This document shows, piece after piece, positions 7,388 through 15,730 of a stretch of 20,272 nucleotides of DNA. The DNA is from Ruminococcus sp. (GTDB taxonomy: Bacteria; Bacillota; Clostridia; Oscillospirales; Acutalibacteraceae): positions 1 through 20,272 of the forward strand of contig JAFOED010000034.1 in NCBI GenBank assembly GCA_017380355.1. The letters run 5' to 3'. Positions within the stretch are counted from its first letter, which is position 1. Each line of letters begins with the position of its first letter. A model generated the notes under the pieces. That model saw only the letters and a program-made list of their open reading frames with translations. It had not been told where the DNA came from and made no database searches. A program made the position numbers and the translations under genes.

Positions 7388-7420
7388 GATTCGCACAAAA
7401 ATCAACAGGAGGTGGCAGAA

Positions 7421-7840
7421 TTGTTCTCGGGAACCACTAATCAGACAATCGATACAAAGGGCAGAGTTATTCTGCCGTCAAAGTTTCGAGAAGAGCTCGG
7501 CGACACGGTTTACGTGACTTCGGGTTTCGAAAACTGCGTTCAGATTCTGTCAGCTGCTCAGTTTGATAGATTAAGAGAGCAGATAAGAGAACTTCCTGCT
7601 GATAAAGCGCTTTCTCTCCAGTACATCCTCATTTCTCCTGCTACCGAGGTTGCGGTAAGCTCTCAGGGACGAGTTATGATTGCTCAGAAACTGCGAGAGG
7701 ACGCTAATCTCACAAAGGATATCGTTGTTGTCGGTATGGACACACGTATCGAAGTGTGGGATAAGGATACATTCGAAGCATTCATCGAAAAACAGAAGCA
7801 AGAGTCTGTCAAAGAGGCTCTCGAGCTTTTAAGACTGTGA
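7421..7840 (+). CDS. mraZ: Transcriptional regulator MraZ
   Basis: MraZ is an AbrB-like, ring-forming DNA-binding protein that controls its own dcw cluster in other bacteria. The product shows the two SpoVT/AbrB half-domains: one with DTKGRVILPSKFRE near the N-terminus and one with SSQGRVMIAQKLRE about 60 residues later. I choose TTG 7421 as start: AGGAGG (7407-7412) lies 8 nt before it, giving the normal N-terminus MFSGTTNQTID and 139 residues. An in-frame GTG at 7412 overlaps the ribosome site and would add only three residues. It is the first gene of the division cluster; rsmH follows after 7 bp. Confidence 0.94.
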   Translation: MFSGTTNQTIDTKGRVILPSKFREELGDTVYVTSGFENCVQILSAAQFDRLREQIRELPADKALSLQYILISPATEVAVSSQGRVMIAQKLREDANLTKDIVVVGMDTRIEVWDKDTFEAFIEKQKQESVKEALELLRL

Positions 7841-7847
7841 GGACGCT

Positions 7848-8771
7848 ATGAGCTTTTCACACATTCCTGTGCTTTTGCACGAGACGATTGATGGCTTGAA
7901 TATTAAAGAAAACGGAATTTATGTTGACGGCACAGCCGGTGGTGGCGGTCATTCGGCAGAGATTCTGTCGCATTTAAAAGACGGTAAGCTTCTTTCTATT
8001 GACCAGGACCCTGACGCTATCCGTCACGTACGCGAGCGTTTCAAGGATAACCCTAATTCTATTATCGTAAGTGGAAACTTCGGTAATATGAAAGAGCTTT
8101 TAAACGCGAGAGGTGTTTACTGTGTCGACGGAGTTATGCTCGATATTGGTGTTTCATCACACCAGCTTGACGTCGCAGAGCGTGGCTTTTCCTTCCACGA
8201 GGACGCACCACTCGATATGCGAATGAGTCAGTCGGGTGAAAGTGCCGCTGATTTAGTTAACAACCTCGAGTACAGCGAGCTTGCTCGTATAATTAACCAC
8301 TACGGCGAAGAGAAGTTCGCTTCTTCTATCGCGAGAAATATAGTAAAAGCACGAGAGGAAAAGCCGATTACGACAACGTTAGAGCTTGCTGAAATCATCA
8401 AAAACAGCGTACCGCAGAAGGTAAGACGAGATGGACATCCTGCACGAAAGACTTTCCAGGCTTTGCGTATCGCTGTTAACCACGAGCTTGACGTGTTAGA
8501 AAGCGGACTTGACGACGCTTTTGAGCTTTTAAACAAAGGCGGCAGACTTGCTGTTATCACCTTCCACTCGCTTGAGGACAGAATCGTAAAGCAGAAGATG
8601 GCTTCATGGTGCGTTGGTTGTACATGTCCTAAGGAGTTTCCTGTGTGCGTGTGCGGTAATAAACCGAAAGCAAAGCTTATAAACCGCAAGCCGATTGTGG
8701 CAACTGCAGAGGAGCTCGAAATAAACGTACGCTCACGAAGTGCAAAGCTTCGAGTGTGCGAAAAACTCTAA
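7848..8771 (+). CDS. rsmH: 16S rRNA (cytosine(1402)-N4)-methyltransferase RsmH
   Basis: RsmH (MraW) adds the N4 methyl group to C1402 in the decoding centre of 16S rRNA. The start HIPVLLHETI, the SAM-binding loop DGTAGGGGHS (residues 27-36), GVMLDIGVSSHQLD, the GFSFHEDAPLDMRM block, ITFHSLEDRIVK and the C-terminal VRSRSAKLRV are all family signatures. Length 307 is usual. It sits 7 bp after mraZ, whose stop codon region supplies the GAGGA ribosome site. Unlike the common layout, ftsL does not follow directly: a 437-bp gap comes next, so the mraZ transcript may end or be processed here, though I see no clear terminator. Confidence 0.96.
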   Translation: MSFSHIPVLLHETIDGLNIKENGIYVDGTAGGGGHSAEILSHLKDGKLLSIDQDPDAIRHVRERFKDNPNSIIVSGNFGNMKELLNARGVYCVDGVMLDIGVSSHQLDVAERGFSFHEDAPLDMRMSQSGESAADLVNNLEYSELARIINHYGEEKFASSIARNIVKAREEKPITTTLELAEIIKNSVPQKVRRDGHPARKTFQALRIAVNHELDVLESGLDDAFELLNKGGRLAVITFHSLEDRIVKQKMASWCVGCTCPKEFPVCVCGNKPKAKLINRKPIVATAEELEINVRSRSAKLRVCEKL

Positions 8772-8829
8772 ATTTTACGGGTTAATTCTATATAGAAATT
8801 AAACTTGTGAAAAACGCTATACACAGTGG

Positions 8830-8848
8830 CAAATATACGGTATATTTG
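8830..8848. repeat. 19-bp palindrome upstream of the ftsL promoter
   Basis: CAAATATAC and GTATATTTG are perfect inverted copies around a single G. The element ends 13 bp before the -35 box, a typical place for a regulator site. Confidence 0.7.
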
Positions 8849-8861
8849 TAGTTATTTACTA

Positions 8862-8890
8862 TGGACATTGTATACACGCTGTGGTAGAAT
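8862..8890 (+). promoter_or_regulatory. Promoter of the ftsL-like gene
   Basis: TGGACA (8862-8867, one change from consensus) and TAGAAT (8885-8890, one change) are 17 bp apart, and the -10 is preceded by TGG, an extended -10 motif. Confidence 0.75.
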
Positions 8891-8900
8891 ATTAACAAAG

Positions 8901-8975
8901 TTGTAAATATTGTTACAAAGCGTTTTACCACACTATAAATTGTGGTTTCACGCGGTTTATTCACTATATTGTGAT
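8901..8975. repeat. Cluster of three short inverted repeats in the ftsL leader
   Basis: TTGTAA/TTACAA (8901-8918), ACCACA/TGTGGT (8927-8946) and TCAC/GTGA near 8961-8974 follow one another. The second and third share a CACTATA..TTGTG core. They may form RNA stem-loops or a set of protein sites. Confidence 0.55.
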
Positions 8976-9120
8976 ATTTGCTACTTAATTTTCGGAGAAA
9001 GAAATATTAAAATTTCACTGCAGGAATTATAAAATATTTCACGTTTGTAATTTTTATCCAATGTCACATTATTTACATCTTTTACTACTTTTGATTTACA
9101 CTTTTTTACATATCGCCTGA

Positions 9121-9186
9121 AAAACAGAAACCAAAATCAGAACTAAACAGAACAGAAAACAGAAACCAAGAAAACAGAAACCAAAA
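9121..9186. repeat. A/C-rich direct repeats (AAAACAGAAACCAA) upstream of the ftsL-like gene
   Basis: Three copies begin at 9121, 9156 and 9171, with partial ACAGAA units between the first two. They end 22 nt before the ftsL start. The transcribed strand would be unstructured and almost free of U. Confidence 0.8.
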
Positions 9187-9208
9187 TGCTTGGACACGGG
9201 GTGCTTCT

Positions 9209-9748
9209 ATGGCTTACGAGTATCGTAATCTGGCTTATGATTTGCGCTTGTTTGAAGATGAGGAGATTTACTCCTCAGCAGTAACAGCCCCACAGAAAGA
9301 GAAAGCGAAATCTAAGTCAAAAAAAGAAAAACAGAATACCGACGTCGACAGGTCTAAAAAGATTATCGTTAAGGTGAAGAGAAGAAAGAACAACTTCTTC
9401 GGTATCGCCGGTGCGGTAGTTTTCGCTGTGCTTGTTGTTGCTGTGGTCGGCCTGATTATTCACGGTCAGGTTCAGCTCACAGAGCTTAACCAGCAGATTA
9501 GCTCAGCAAACAGACAGCTTGAAGAACAGCAGAGTCTGTACACACAGTTACAGATGAAGGTTGACGCAAGCATATCAACAGCCGTTGTCGAAAAGTATGC
9601 TAAGGAAAATCTCGGGATGACAAAAGCTTCGAATTCGCAGAAAGAATTCGTAAGCCTTTCCGAGGGCGATAAGGTCGAGATTGGCGACAAAAACTCAGAC
9701 ACAGTTTTTGACTCCATCGCGAACGCTTTTTCGCAGTCCGTGGCATAA
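9209..9748 (+). CDS. ftsL: FtsL/DivIC-like cell division protein
   Basis: The 179-residue product has a basic cytoplasmic tail of about 62 residues, one membrane segment (about 63-86, FFGIAGAVVFAVLVVAVVGL) and an extracytoplasmic coiled coil (88-117, LTELNQQISSANRQLEEQQ). It then has the family ending VVEKYAKENLGM. This is the septum formation initiator architecture shared by FtsL and DivIC; position between rsmH and the class B PBP argues for FtsL, which bridges the FtsQ complex and the septal synthase. The N-terminal MAYEYRNLAYDLRLFEDEEI looks like a distinct conserved motif, and the Lys-rich stretch after it is longer than in classic FtsL. ATG 9209 follows ACGGGGTG. A terminator follows, so it may be monocistronic. 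Confidence 0.85.
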   Translation: MAYEYRNLAYDLRLFEDEEIYSSAVTAPQKEKAKSKSKKEKQNTDVDRSKKIIVKVKRRKNNFFGIAGAVVFAVLVVAVVGLIIHGQVQLTELNQQISSANRQLEEQQSLYTQLQMKVDASISTAVVEKYAKENLGMTKASNSQKEFVSLSEGDKVEIGDKNSDTVFDSIANAFSQSVA

Positions 9749-9781
9749 GTGACAGGAAGGCTTAATAAGTATGTATAAGAT

Positions 9782-9811
9782 AAGAGTTGAGATTATGTCT
9801 TAACTCTTTTT
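9782..9811 (+). terminator. Intrinsic terminator after the ftsL-like gene
   Basis: An 11-bp stem, AAGAGTTGAGA (9782-9792) with TCTTAACTCTT (9798-9808) and one G-U pair, has a TTATG loop and runs into T residues. It lies 33 nt after the stop. Confidence 0.8.
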
Positions 9812-9839
9812 CTGCTATTGTGAGGGTCGATTTTTCTCG

Positions 9840-9859
9840 CGTGATTTCGCGAAATTACG
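9840..9859. promoter_or_regulatory. 20-bp dyad, candidate operator before the PBP gene
   Basis: CGTGATTTCGCGAAATTACG is palindromic apart from one position pair, with a perfect 12-bp core ATTTCGCGAAAT (9844-9855). With no loop it is better suited to a protein dimer than to an RNA hairpin. It lies between the ftsL terminator and the PBP ribosome site (AAAGGAGAGTG, 9928-9938). Confidence 0.6.
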
Positions 9860-9943
9860 TTTGATTTCACAATTTGTTGATACATTTTTCAGTTAATTTT
9901 CAGATTTTCATTGTACTATATATTCAGAAAGGAGAGTGACAAA

Positions 9944-12238
9944 ATGGGTGCGAATCAAAGATTGAGACAGCGTACGGTATGGCTACTTATCATCATACTC
10001 GTTGTCGGTTTTGGTGCAGTCATTACACGACTTGCTTTTTTACAGCTTGTACAGGGCGAAGAATTACAGCAAAAAGCAGTCGACCAGCAACTTTCTGATA
10101 CGACAGTCAGAGCAAAACGAGGTACGATTTACGACCGAAACGGAAAGGTGCTCGCACAGAGTGCTTCCGTGTGGCAGGTTGTTATGTCACCTGCGAGCTT
10201 CAAGGAAGACGTTCAGCGTGAGTACGTAGCGTCTGAGCTTGCTGAAATCTTAGGGCTTGAGTACGAGGACGTCTTAGAAAAGACTAAACAGGATACCTAC
10301 TACTCCGTAGTAAAGAGAAAAATCGAGAGTGCTGAGCGTGATAAGGTACTCGAACTTATGAATAAAGTCGAGGATAAATATGAGCTTTCGAGCGTAATCG
10401 CTCTGCTCGATGACTATAAGCGTTATTATCCGTACAACTCGCTGGCATCGTCAGTTATCGGATTTACAGGCTCTGAGGATCAGGGTTTGTCGGGTGTTGA
10501 GTACCAGTACAATGAGTACCTGACAGGTACTCCGGGACGACTCATTACAGCGACTAATGCAAACGGCTCGATAATGCCGTTTGATTATAGCCAGAACGTC
10601 GAGGCGATTGACGGTAACTCTGTAGTGCTCACTATCGACGAAACTATTCAGAGTATCATCGAGAAGCATATGCAACAGGGTATCAAGGACTACGACGTAT
10701 ACAACCGCGGTGTTGCTATTGCGATGGATGTTAACAACGGTGAGATTTTAGGTATGGCTACTATCGGTGGCTACAACTTGAACGACCCGTTCACTATAAG
10801 CAAAGAGGACCAGAAGAAAATCAATGCTATCGACCGAGAGTATTTACTTGAAAAAGGTTATATGACCGAAGAGGATAATCTCACCGGCAAAGAGGTCGAT
10901 GAGCTTATCGGTACAGCAAAATCTGAAGCTGAGAGTATGGCTCTGTCACAGATGTGGCGTAATAAAGCTATCAGTGATACTTACTATCCTGGTTCAGTTT
11001 TCAAGATGGTTACGCTTTCTATGGCGCTTGAAGAAAACGAAGTCAACAAAAAAACCAAGTTTGGCTGTAGCGGTTACTATCAGTTATACGATAAAAAAAT
11101 CGGCTGTCATAATACAGCAGGTCACGGCACACAGAACTATACACAGGCACTGTGCAACTCGTGTAACCCTGCGTTTATCCAGATTGGTGATTTGATTGGT
11201 GTCGACCGATTCTGGCAGTATTATCAGGCGTTCGGCTTCTCCGAGAAAACAGGCATCGACCTTCCTGGTGAGTCAGACGACCTCTTCTTTACCGAGGACG
11301 GCTCTATGGGCCCTGTTGACCTTGCGGTTGCGTCTTTCGGTCAGAACTTTTCTATCACACCTATCCAGATGATTACTGCTGCTTCTGCTATTGCTAACGG
11401 TGGTGATGTAGTACAGCCACACGTTGTAAAGCAGATTTTAGGCACAGATGGTTCAGTTGTTAAAAACATAAGTACAGACACAAAACGTCAGGTTATCTCT
11501 AAAGCGGTATCCGACGAGATGTGCCGAGTGCTTGAAGTAAACGCTATTGAGGGTACCGGTAAAAACGGCTACGTCGCAGGTTATCGTATCGCAGGTAAGA
11601 CAGGTACTTCCGAGAAACTTACCGACTCAAACGGCGACTTTGTGCAGGACTATATCGCGTCTTACTGCGGTTTTGCTCCTGCTGATAATCCTGAAGTTGC
11701 GGTACTGGTATTCTTCGATACACCGCTTTCAGGCAACTACTACGGTAGTGCGGTTGCTGCTCCTGTATTTGCGAGCATTATGGGCGAGATTCTTCCGTAT
11801 CTCGAGCTTGAAGCTCAGTACACAGAGAAAGAAGCAGCTAACATCGACACAACCGCAGGCACATACACAGGTCTTTCTGTCAGCGAAGCTACAAAGATCG
11901 TAAACTCTGACGGCTTTGATGTTACTATCAAGGGCGAAGGTACAACAGTTGTGGCTCAGGTACCTGCTGCAGGAAGTAAGATTCCACAGGGCGGTACGGT
12001 TGTGCTTTATACTGACGAAGATTCAGTAACACAGAAGGTCACAGTTCCTAATCTCGTAGGTTTCAGCCTTTACGACGTAAACTATCTAGCTTCGTACTAT
12101 GGCATCAACGTGAGTCTGACAGGTACAGTAAATTCCAGTGACTCTACTTCTATTTCTCAGGATATCGCCGAGGGCACTTCTGTCAGCCCTGGTACGGTAG
12201 TTACTGTTGCGTTCAGCACCAGCGGTGTTAACGATTAA
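9944..12238 (+). CDS. Class B penicillin-binding protein with two PASTA domains (FtsI/PbpB/SpoVD type)
   Basis: This is the septal peptidoglycan transpeptidase, partner of FtsW. From ATG 9944 the product has 764 residues. A membrane anchor lies at about 12-32. The pedestal block follows, with RAKRGTIYDRNGKVLA. The transpeptidase motifs are SVFK (nucleophile Ser351), SCN (406-408) and KTG (552-554). Two PASTA domains close the protein (about 640-690 and 698-759; VPNLVGFSLYDVN starts the second), pointing to PbpB or sporulation SpoVD rather than Gram-negative FtsI. Sequence alone does not separate those two. Two cysteines (375 and 388, in FGC...GCHNTAGHG) lie near the active site and could form a redox pair. 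The start follows AAAGGAGAGTG; the upstream in-frame TTG at 9911 lacks a ribosome site. Confidence 0.93.
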   Translation: MGANQRLRQRTVWLLIIILVVGFGAVITRLAFLQLVQGEELQQKAVDQQLSDTTVRAKRGTIYDRNGKVLAQSASVWQVVMSPASFKEDVQREYVASELAEILGLEYEDVLEKTKQDTYYSVVKRKIESAERDKVLELMNKVEDKYELSSVIALLDDYKRYYPYNSLASSVIGFTGSEDQGLSGVEYQYNEYLTGTPGRLITATNANGSIMPFDYSQNVEAIDGNSVVLTIDETIQSIIEKHMQQGIKDYDVYNRGVAIAMDVNNGEILGMATIGGYNLNDPFTISKEDQKKINAIDREYLLEKGYMTEEDNLTGKEVDELIGTAKSEAESMALSQMWRNKAISDTYYPGSVFKMVTLSMALEENEVNKKTKFGCSGYYQLYDKKIGCHNTAGHGTQNYTQALCNSCNPAFIQIGDLIGVDRFWQYYQAFGFSEKTGIDLPGESDDLFFTEDGSMGPVDLAVASFGQNFSITPIQMITAASAIANGGDVVQPHVVKQILGTDGSVVKNISTDTKRQVISKAVSDEMCRVLEVNAIEGTGKNGYVAGYRIAGKTGTSEKLTDSNGDFVQDYIASYCGFAPADNPEVAVLVFFDTPLSGNYYGSAVAAPVFASIMGEILPYLELEAQYTEKEAANIDTTAGTYTGLSVSEATKIVNSDGFDVTIKGEGTTVVAQVPAAGSKIPQGGTVVLYTDEDSVTQKVTVPNLVGFSLYDVNYLASYYGINVSLTGTVNSSDSTSISQDIAEGTSVSPGTVVTVAFSTSGVND

Positions 12239-12278
12239 ACGAATCGTATATTTTTCTTAAAATAAATGAGGTGTAAAA

Positions 12279-13304
12279 ATGGTTATAGGACTTTGGGCGT
12301 TAGCGACAGCTTTAGTAGCTTTTGCAATTTCCGCTATATCGGGTAAATATCTTGTGCCTTTCCTGCACAAGCTCAAGTATGGTCAGACTATTCTTGATAT
12401 CGGACCATCATGGCACAAAAACAAGCAGGGCACACCGACTATGGGCGGATTGATGTTCATACTCGCTATCGTGTTCACAACTGTTGTTTCAGTTATTATT
12501 TTCGCTGTTACTCACGATGGTTTCGGTACAACCGAGAAGTTTGTGTTCACAGGCCTGATTATGGCTGTGTGTTACGGCGGTATCGGTTTTATCGATGACT
12601 ATATCAAAGTTGTCAAAAAGCGCAACTTAGGTCTTACAGCTATCCAGAAGCTCGTTTTACAGTTCTTAGTAGTAGGTCTTTATCTGCTTGCTATGAGACT
12701 TTTAGGCGACGACACTTCTATTGCAGTTCCTTTTGCAGGTTCTGTTGATTTAGGTTTCTTCTACTACATCATTATGGCGTTAGTTATCGTAGGTCTTACT
12801 AATGCGGTTAACTTAACTGACGGTATCGACGGTCTTGACGGTTCGATTACTTTCTTTGTATCGCTGTTTATGATGATGATTGCGAATATTCTTAATTCTT
12901 TCGGCAGTACTATGCTCGGTGGTTTTGAGTCAAACGTATTTTTCTGTGCTGCTGTAGCAGGTGGCTGTCTTGGATTCCTTGTGTGGAACTTCCACCCGGC
13001 AAAGGTGTTTATGGGCGATACAGGTTCGCTGTTTTTAGGCGGTATCGTTTGCGCTATGGCTTTTGCTATGGATATGCAGCTTCTTATGCTTTTAGTAGGC
13101 ATTATGTACCTTGTTGAGATGTTCTCCGTTATGATTCAGGTTTCTTATTTCAAGCTCTCACACGGAAAACGAATCTTCAGAATGACACCTATCCACCACC
13201 ACTTCGAGATGGGCGGTTGGAGTGAAACAAAAATCGTTGTAGTATTCAGCGGTGTTACAGCTTTCTGCGGTGTTGTTGCACTTTTACTTGTAATTTTCGG
13301 TTAA
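12279..13304 (+). CDS. mraY: Phospho-N-acetylmuramoyl-pentapeptide-transferase MraY
   Basis: MraY transfers phospho-MurNAc-pentapeptide to undecaprenyl phosphate, giving lipid I at the inner face of the membrane. The polytopic 341-residue product shows the family blocks GTPTMGGLMF, the paired aspartates of GFIDDYIKV (Asp106-Asp107), NLTDGIDGLDGS around 178-189, FMGDTGSLFLGG and the C-terminal PIHHHFEMGGWSE, all with catalytic-site residues intact. The ribosome site is TGAGGTG. It lies 40 bp after the PBP gene and 36 bp before ftsW. In many Firmicutes murE and/or murF precede it and murD follows; none is here. Confidence 0.97.
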   Translation: MVIGLWALATALVAFAISAISGKYLVPFLHKLKYGQTILDIGPSWHKNKQGTPTMGGLMFILAIVFTTVVSVIIFAVTHDGFGTTEKFVFTGLIMAVCYGGIGFIDDYIKVVKKRNLGLTAIQKLVLQFLVVGLYLLAMRLLGDDTSIAVPFAGSVDLGFFYYIIMALVIVGLTNAVNLTDGIDGLDGSITFFVSLFMMMIANILNSFGSTMLGGFESNVFFCAAVAGGCLGFLVWNFHPAKVFMGDTGSLFLGGIVCAMAFAMDMQLLMLLVGIMYLVEMFSVMIQVSYFKLSHGKRIFRMTPIHHHFEMGGWSETKIVVVFSGVTAFCGVVALLLVIFG

Positions 13305-13340
13305 TTTTTACGTATAAATTTTGAAAGGAGATGAATCGGA

Positions 13341-14591
13341 ATGAGCGTTGATACGTTCAGAAGAGAATCTGATAGAAGAAGATACGAACACGAACGACAC
13401 ACAAGTTCCGTTGCATCTTCAAGAAGTCATCACGAGGAAAACAGAGGAGTAAAGAGAAAAAAGCAGTTCTCGCTTCTTTCTATTGGTAAGGGCTTGGACA
13501 TTCCTTTCTGTATGCTTATCGTGCTCTTGCTCGCTATCGGTATCACGATGATGTTTTCCGCTAGTTATCCTGTCGCTTTCTACGAAATTGGCGACAGCTA
13601 CTACTACTTAAAGCGTCAGCTTTTATTTGCGATTGTCGGTCTTGCTATTATGCTTGCTGTATCGTATGTCGATTATCACCACTTCCATAGATTCTCTGTG
13701 CTTATACTTGGTGTATCGTACTTTGCACTTATTCTCGTACTTCTTATCCCGTCCGAAACGGGCGTTAAAAGATGGATTGGTATCGGTGACTACGGTATTC
13801 AGGCGTCTGAGATTACGAAATTCGCGATTGTCCTGTTTCTAGCACACTGGGGCAGTAGGTACTACGATAAAATGGATACGCTCAAATACGGTGTTATGCC
13901 GGGTGCGACAATCTTTGCGACTACTGCTTTACTGCTTCTTTTAGAGCCGCACTACTCCTGTATCGTTATCGTCGGTATTCTTACCGTACTTATGCTCTTT
14001 ATCTCAGGCATCAGAATCAAGTGGCTCGCGATTGCCGCGGTGTTACTTGCTATTGTTATTCTGTTGTTGTGGGTTACGGGTCTTTTGTCGTACGCTATGG
14101 ACCGAATGGACGGCTGGGGCAAAGCTCTCGAGTACATCGACGAAACACAGTGGCAGCAGACATGGCAGACGAGAAACTCGCTGTATGCTATCGGTTCAGG
14201 CGGACTTTTCGGACTTGGACTTGGCCAGTCACGACAGAAGTATCTCTACTTACCTGAACCACAGAACGACTTTGTTTTTGCTATTGTTTGCGAGGAGCTC
14301 GGACTTATCGGCGCTATCGCTATTCTGCTTATTTTCGCACTTCTTGTGTGGCGTGGTATCGTTATTTCACTTCGTTCTAAGGACAGATTCGGAAAACTGC
14401 TCGGTATCGGTCTGACGTCACAGATTGGTATACAGGTTATTCTTAACATCCTCGTTATCACCGACTGGTTACCTAACACAGGTATCAGTTTGCCGTTCTT
14501 CTCGTATGGTGGTAGCTCACTGTTGATGCTTCTGTTCCAGATGGGACTTGTACTTTCTATTTCACGTTCGTCAAATATCGAAAAAGCATAA
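13341..14591 (+). CDS. ftsW: Septal peptidoglycan polymerase FtsW (SEDS family)
   Basis: SEDS proteins polymerise lipid II; FtsW does so at the septum together with the class B PBP. The 416-residue product has about ten membrane segments. Family motifs include KRWIGIG, ASEITKFAIVL, the loop LPEPQNDFVFAIVCEELG (with Asp310, the conserved acidic residue implicated in catalysis) and the C-terminal SLPFFSYGGSSLL. The first ~52 residues are an unusual hydrophilic tail rich in Arg, His and Ser before the first membrane helix. A SpoVE identity cannot be excluded from sequence alone, but dcw position favours FtsW. The ribosome site is GAAAGGAGATG. Confidence 0.94.
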   Translation: MSVDTFRRESDRRRYEHERHTSSVASSRSHHEENRGVKRKKQFSLLSIGKGLDIPFCMLIVLLLAIGITMMFSASYPVAFYEIGDSYYYLKRQLLFAIVGLAIMLAVSYVDYHHFHRFSVLILGVSYFALILVLLIPSETGVKRWIGIGDYGIQASEITKFAIVLFLAHWGSRYYDKMDTLKYGVMPGATIFATTALLLLLEPHYSCIVIVGILTVLMLFISGIRIKWLAIAAVLLAIVILLLWVTGLLSYAMDRMDGWGKALEYIDETQWQQTWQTRNSLYAIGSGGLFGLGLGQSRQKYLYLPEPQNDFVFAIVCEELGLIGAIAILLIFALLVWRGIVISLRSKDRFGKLLGIGLTSQIGIQVILNILVITDWLPNTGISLPFFSYGGSSLLMLLFQMGLVLSISRSSNIEKA

Positions 14592-14609
14592 AAATTTGAG
14601 GAGTACTAT

Positions 14610-15725
14610 ATGAAAATTTTACTCGCAGGCGGCGGTACAGCCGGACATATTAACCCTGCACTCGCTATAGCAGGCTACATTAAGGAGAAAGACCCTGATA
14701 CTGAGATTCTGTTTATCGGCAACCGTGACGGTATGGAACAGACTCTAGTTAAAAAAGCGGGTTTTGAGATAAAGTCTATTGTCATCAGCGGTTTTAAACG
14801 TAATTTTAAACCGAAGTCTATCGTGCACAATGTAAAGACAGTCTCCAGAGTTTTCACTTCTTCTGCAAAAGCGAAGAAAATCATAAAAGAATTTGCGCCT
14901 GATATCTGTATCGGTACGGGCGGTTACGTCAGCGGACCTGTTATCCGTTCAGCAGTGAAGTTAGGTATTCCTGCTATTATCCACGAGCAGAATGCGTTTC
15001 CTGGTGTTACTACGAAGATGCTTTCTAAAAAGGTCAACAAAGTTATGCTCGCTGTTGAAGATGCGAAAAAGCACTTGGATGCGGGTGTTGACTTTGTTGT
15101 AACAGGTAACCCGATAAGAGAAGAAATCTTAAAAGTAGATAAGGATGAGGCGAGAAAGGCTTTAGGTCTTGATGAGCGTCCTGTTATCCTTTCTTTCGGT
15201 GGCTCTTTAGGTGCTCGTTGTATCAACGAAGCTGTTGCTGACTTGGTTGTCAGAAGCGCAAAAGACCAAAAATTCCAGCACATCCACGCCTACGGTCAGC
15301 AGGGCACATGGTTCCCTGAACTGGTTAAAGAAAAAGGCGTTATTATAGAAGAATATAAGAACCTCGACATCAGACAGTATATCGATGATATGCCGCTGTG
15401 TTTAGCAGCCTGCGACTTAGTTATCAGCCGTGCGGGTGCAATCACTCTGTCTGAAGTTCAGGCTAAGGGTAAGCCAGCTGTGCTTATCCCATCTCCGTAC
15501 GTAGCAGAAAATCATCAGTTCCATAACGCTATGGCACTTGTGAACAAGAACGCTGCTTCGGTTATCGAAGAAAAAGATTTGAACTCAGAAAAGCTCATAG
15601 AAGCTGTTGACAATATGGTCAGCGATAAAGATTTACTCAAAGAGTATTCTTCTAACGCTCAGGCTATGGCGATTACTGATGCGTCTGACCGTATTTATAA
15701 CATCGTTAAAGAAATAGTTAAATAA
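14610..15725 (+). CDS. murG: UDP-N-acetylglucosamine transferase MurG (lipid II synthesis)
   Basis: MurG adds GlcNAc from UDP-GlcNAc to lipid I on the cytoplasmic membrane face, making lipid II. The N-terminal loop GGGTAGHINPALA (residues 7-19), the middle HEQNAFPG block, SFGGSLGA at the start of the C-terminal Rossmann half, and the sugar-nucleotide signature ISRAGAITLSEVQAKGKPAVLIP followed by NHQFHNA are all present. Its 371 residues are typical for this GT28 family. It lies 18 bp after ftsW with a TGAGGAG ribosome site, so the two are probably co-translated from one transcript. Confidence 0.97.
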   Translation: MKILLAGGGTAGHINPALAIAGYIKEKDPDTEILFIGNRDGMEQTLVKKAGFEIKSIVISGFKRNFKPKSIVHNVKTVSRVFTSSAKAKKIIKEFAPDICIGTGGYVSGPVIRSAVKLGIPAIIHEQNAFPGVTTKMLSKKVNKVMLAVEDAKKHLDAGVDFVVTGNPIREEILKVDKDEARKALGLDERPVILSFGGSLGARCINEAVADLVVRSAKDQKFQHIHAYGQQGTWFPELVKEKGVIIEEYKNLDIRQYIDDMPLCLAACDLVISRAGAITLSEVQAKGKPAVLIPSPYVAENHQFHNAMALVNKNAASVIEEKDLNSEKLIEAVDNMVSDKDLLKEYSSNAQAMAITDASDRIYNIVKEIVK

Positions 15726-15730
15726 TTTTC

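Larger units (their letters stand above)
8772..9208. other. Palindrome-rich intergenic region before the ftsL-like gene
   Basis: No normal gene is visible. The left part (8830-8975) holds a dense set of inverted repeats and a good promoter; the right part (9121-9186) holds A/C-rich direct repeats. If the promoter is used, the leader before ftsL is about 310 nt. A frame of 19 codons at 9061-9120 has no ribosome site and is not called. Confidence 0.8.

Noticed and set aside
8830..8975. Replication origin suggested by AT-rich palindromes
   Set aside because: No DnaA-box cluster, dnaA/dnaN neighbours or strand switch; a promoter/leader explains the region better.
9061..9120. 19-codon Leu-rich frame (five Leu in a row) in the ftsL leader, resembling an attenuator peptide
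   Set aside because: No ribosome site lies before the ATG, and no terminator/antiterminator pair or amino acid gene follows.
9121..9186. CRISPR-like repeats
   Set aside because: Units are about 15 bp, low complexity, without unique spacers of regular length, and there are no cas genes.
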